This document shows, piece after piece, positions 61,796 through 64,000 of a DNA stretch of 64,000 bases. The position numbers and the translations under genes are program-made. The notes below the pieces were generated by a model. It was not told where the DNA came from, ran no database searches, and was given only the letters and a program-made list of their open reading frames with translations. The DNA lies in contig JAPDJU010000002.1 in the NCBI GenBank assembly GCA_029258915.1, positions 1-64,000 of the forward strand. Reading direction: 5' to 3'. Origin of the DNA: Thermoproteota archaeon. Lineage in GTDB: Archaea; Thermoproteota; Thermoprotei_A; EX4484-217-1. Position 1 is the stretch's first letter. Each line of letters begins with the position of its first letter.

Positions 61796-62575
61796 CTAAG
61801 AAGTAAAAGATATAATGATCCAAGGTGCAACATTTTCAGGAAGCCAATCTTTAGGATATGCTATCTCAATAAGAATCCTATCTACTGTTGGCGGCTGTTT
61901 TTCTATAGGAACTGTAATGAATGCCGTGTAGTGATCCCCATAAACAGCTAATGCTCTTTCAGGTCCTGCTATAAGTTTCTTAACAGTTTCATTACCGTAA
62001 ACCTCTATTGTCTTATTTAAATTACTGTATAATACTAGTTTCTCATTAAACTCTAAGTTAACAACCTCAACTTTACTTCTATTACCAATGAAGGTCATGT
62101 TAAGCCAATGTACATGAGGTTTTTCAGCGGGAATTCTAATAGATTTATTGATCATGTTAGCTACTTGAATATTATACCAGCTTCTAGCACAATATCCACC
62201 GGTTTCAGGATCTACAATAAGCCTAGATGAGTATAAGGTAATGCTAAACATGCCAACATTAGAACTAATATTTAACGTTATTTTCTCGTTACCCTTAAGT
62301 GGAGGGTTAATGTTAAAAACCATTTTTAAGTAGTAACTATTGCCTTCGATGGAAGCTTTAGCGTAATATGTGTTCTCTAATAGCTGTTTAACTTCTAATG
62401 CATGAACTTCGTCTTTTAACAGTTCAAAAACATGTAAAGGTTTCGCTTTTTGTGTTAAGGTTTGTTGAAGAGTACTTTCAGTTTTCTTTGAACCATAGGA
62501 TAACAATACAATAACTGAAGCCGCAACTAATGTTGCAAGCAGTATTATAGCAAACATCCTTTGCTTAATCATCAT
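61796..62575 (-). CDS. Membrane-anchored extracytoplasmic protein
   Basis: 259 residues. An N-terminal helix (MFAIILLATLVAASVIVLLS) precedes a beta-rich outer domain with several N-x-S/T sites. No family recognised. Its stop lies near the left end of the IS607 element, so the insertion occurred just downstream and left it intact. Confidence 0.6.
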   Translation of the reverse strand: MMIKQRMFAIILLATLVAASVIVLLSYGSKKTESTLQQTLTQKAKPLHVFELLKDEVHALEVKQLLENTYYAKASIEGNSYYLKMVFNINPPLKGNEKITLNISSNVGMFSITLYSSRLIVDPETGGYCARSWYNIQVANMINKSIRIPAEKPHVHWLNMTFIGNRSKVEVVNLEFNEKLVLYSNLNKTIEVYGNETVKKLIAGPERALAVYGDHYTAFITVPIEKQPPTVDRILIEIAYPKDWLPENVAPWIIISFTS

Positions 62576-62725
62576 TTTCCTCCCTTAACGACATTTTACA
62601 ATTCTTAAAGTTTACACGTAATATACTTTATCCTTCATTCGTATAATAACGTTCTTTGCAACACCATACTAAACATACATTATTTAAAATCAAGTTAATC
62701 AAGGTCTCTTTGTTTAAAGATTCCA

Positions 62726-63403
62726 TTAGAATTTCTTGAGTTTAATAATCTCTCTAATAATTAGCCTTAATGCCCATGTAATGTTAGATCCTAAAAATCT
62801 ATGGTTTCTTTTAATCTCAATACTGAAAGCCTCAGTAGCAGGAGGGTTGCCGAAATGTCTTATGAAGGCTCCTCCTTTAAATGGCTTATCAATTTTCACA
62901 CTATAGCCTAGCTTCTTAAAGACCATGGCTACAGAATCTATTGTTTCTTTTGAAGCTGTAGTATAGTTAGCGCATGAAATACATATGTCCGGCCACTTAG
63001 TAATAGCTTTCATACCATGAATATCCACAATAACGTTAACTAGACCATTTTTAATTAGCTCTTCTACCCTACGCCATATTGGAGTTATCAGAGCATATTC
63101 TTTGTTTAAATTATAGTCAGGTATAGGAAGATTATTTACCATATCTACCTTACTTATTGTAGGTAAAATTACTCGACATTTTTCAGCTATTCCCACTTTA
63201 AATGCTATTTCACCTGTAAGAAAGTCAACAGCAGAATTTGATGTAACAATATCCTTGAACTTATCGTAGAGGCCATATTCCTTAATTCTCGCAATTACAT
63301 CTTTAAACCTATCAGAACCAAAACCATGTAAAGCAATTACTAATATAGGGTGTTTCCCCTTAACCTCTATAAACCCTTCAAGTATATCATATCTCAAAGC
63401 CAA
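62726..63403 (-). CDS. N-formylglutamate amidohydrolase-like protein
   Basis: 225 residues of the zinc-dependent N-formylglutamate amidohydrolase / carboxypeptidase-like fold. Motifs are LVIALHGFGSDR, VIVDIHGMK, and GGAFIRHFGNP with FSIEIKRNHRF near the end, where His and Arg bind substrate. Together with the GNAT and racemase genes at 54.5-56.5 kb it could act in N-acyl amino acid turnover, but it is not adjacent. Confidence 0.75.
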   Translation of the reverse strand: MALRYDILEGFIEVKGKHPILVIALHGFGSDRFKDVIARIKEYGLYDKFKDIVTSNSAVDFLTGEIAFKVGIAEKCRVILPTISKVDMVNNLPIPDYNLNKEYALITPIWRRVEELIKNGLVNVIVDIHGMKAITKWPDICISCANYTTASKETIDSVAMVFKKLGYSVKIDKPFKGGAFIRHFGNPPATEAFSIEIKRNHRFLGSNITWALRLIIREIIKLKKF

Positions 63404-63611
63404 ACAAGCCCTCTACTCTACATAATGTTTTTCACTAATTTACCGTTTAGCAATAAAAGCTTATCTACAGTGTCTATACTTAAAAGGAGAGAATAGGTAT
63501 AGATCAATAATAGATATAATTCCTACATTTGCTCAAGTAGGTATTTTAAGCAGAACACTCCTAGTAGTTACTAGCATAGTTTATTTCTAAAAGAAAAACA
63601 TAGCTTAAGAG

Positions 63612-63839
63612 ATGATATGTTTGCGAGAAGAAAAAGAGATTAAATGTCCCTATTGCGGTTTTAAAGGTAAGCCTAAAGATTTCTATTTATTATATGAAGC
63701 AGTTGTAAATGTTACGCTAACGTCTGCTGTTAAAGAAGGTAGAGAAAGACCTCCGTTACTAGTGTGTCCTAGTTGTGGTAAAGCTTTTCCCTCTTCTAAT
63801 TTCTATGATAAGTTGAGAAGGAAAATAGCAAAACGCTAA
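63612..63839 (+). CDS. Small zinc-ribbon protein
   Basis: 75 residues with two CxxC pairs (CPYCGF and CPSCGK), about 35 residues apart, forming one zinc ribbon. The remainder is basic. It probably binds nucleic acid or protein. GAGATGAT precedes the start. Confidence 0.65.
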   Translation: MICLREEKEIKCPYCGFKGKPKDFYLLYEAVVNVTLTSAVKEGRERPPLLVCPSCGKAFPSSNFYDKLRRKIAKR

Positions 63840-63896
63840 AGTACAATATCCCCTTACGTTTATAACTTTATTTTGTCACTAACCATACTTTCGGAA

Positions 63897-64000
63897 ATGA
63901 GAGTATCAGCATTAGTTAGCACACTTATTGTAGCTTTAATGTTTTTCCCTATCTTAGGGGCGATTACCTTTACACTGCATGGTATAAGCAATTCCACATA
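63897..64000 (+). CDS. Start of an exported protein, cut by the window edge
   Basis: ATG at 63897 begins a signal-peptide-like sequence (VSALVSTLIVALMFFPILG). The frame is open to the end of the window, so only about 34 residues are seen. Identity unknown. Confidence 0.5.
   Translation, partial: MRVSALVSTLIVALMFFPILGAITFTLHGISNST

Overview
The window is AT-rich, densely coded and archaeal in character. Ribosome sites are mostly GGTGA or GAGGTG, TTG and GTG starts are common, promoters look like TATA boxes, and arginine is mostly AGA/AGG. The gene families (TtuA/Ctu1-type thiolase, Mbh/Mrp-type hydrogenase modules, AbrB-PhoU fusion, F420-type luciferase fold, IS607 TnpA/TnpB) point to a thermophilic archaeon, probably of the Thermoproteota/Korarchaeota side. 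I cannot name the species. I see no rRNA, tRNA or CRISPR array.

Layout. 0-2.4 kb: small genes, a chimeric junction joining the front of a MoxR ATPase to the tail of a PiT phosphate permease, then the permease partner (DUF47). 2.5-4.3 kb: a Cas4-family Fe-S nuclease interrupted by an intein. 4.3-12.6 kb: tRNA thiolase, a TusA-like protein, a sugar kinase, a flavin enzyme, XdhC/MocA molybdenum-cofactor genes and a ROK kinase. 12.6-13.4 kb: an endonuclease III pseudogene with a frameshift and an inserted TnpB-end-like element. 14.7-18.6 kb: a complete ECF vitamin/metal importer with a SpoIIM-like protein. 19-27 kb: a PhoU regulator, an amino-acid dehydrogenase-like protein, a very large helicase with a probable exonuclease tail, and a decayed MATE pump. 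28-30 kb: an ABC-2 exporter.

The core is 30.0-46.5 kb. A V4R-domain protein and a radical SAM/ModE fusion lie directly upstream of a one-strand operon. The operon encodes CooF, CooS, CooC and CooT (CO dehydrogenase and nickel maturation), a six-part group-4 [NiFe] hydrogenase in Hyf order (B-C-G-H-I), a truncated second HyfB, and a full Mrp-type antiporter set (F, G, MbhD, MbhE-B, C, E, D). Together these predict CO + H2O -> CO2 + H2 coupled to ion pumping and ATP synthesis. The known CO regulators (CooA, RcoM, CorQR) are absent, so the upstream pair and a dyad in the promoter are candidate control parts.

46.5-64 kb: two related VapBC modules in opposite orientation flanking decayed genes, HAD phosphatases, an E1-like enzyme, a GNAT/NSAR pair for N-acyl amino acid racemisation, YbaK, an intact IS607 element with a probable omega RNA, and exported proteins. 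Broken genes are unusually frequent (at least seven), and three solo TnpB-end-like GC-rich islands are scattered about. This suggests recent transposon activity and gene decay, although some single-base lesions sit in homopolymers and could be sequencing errors.
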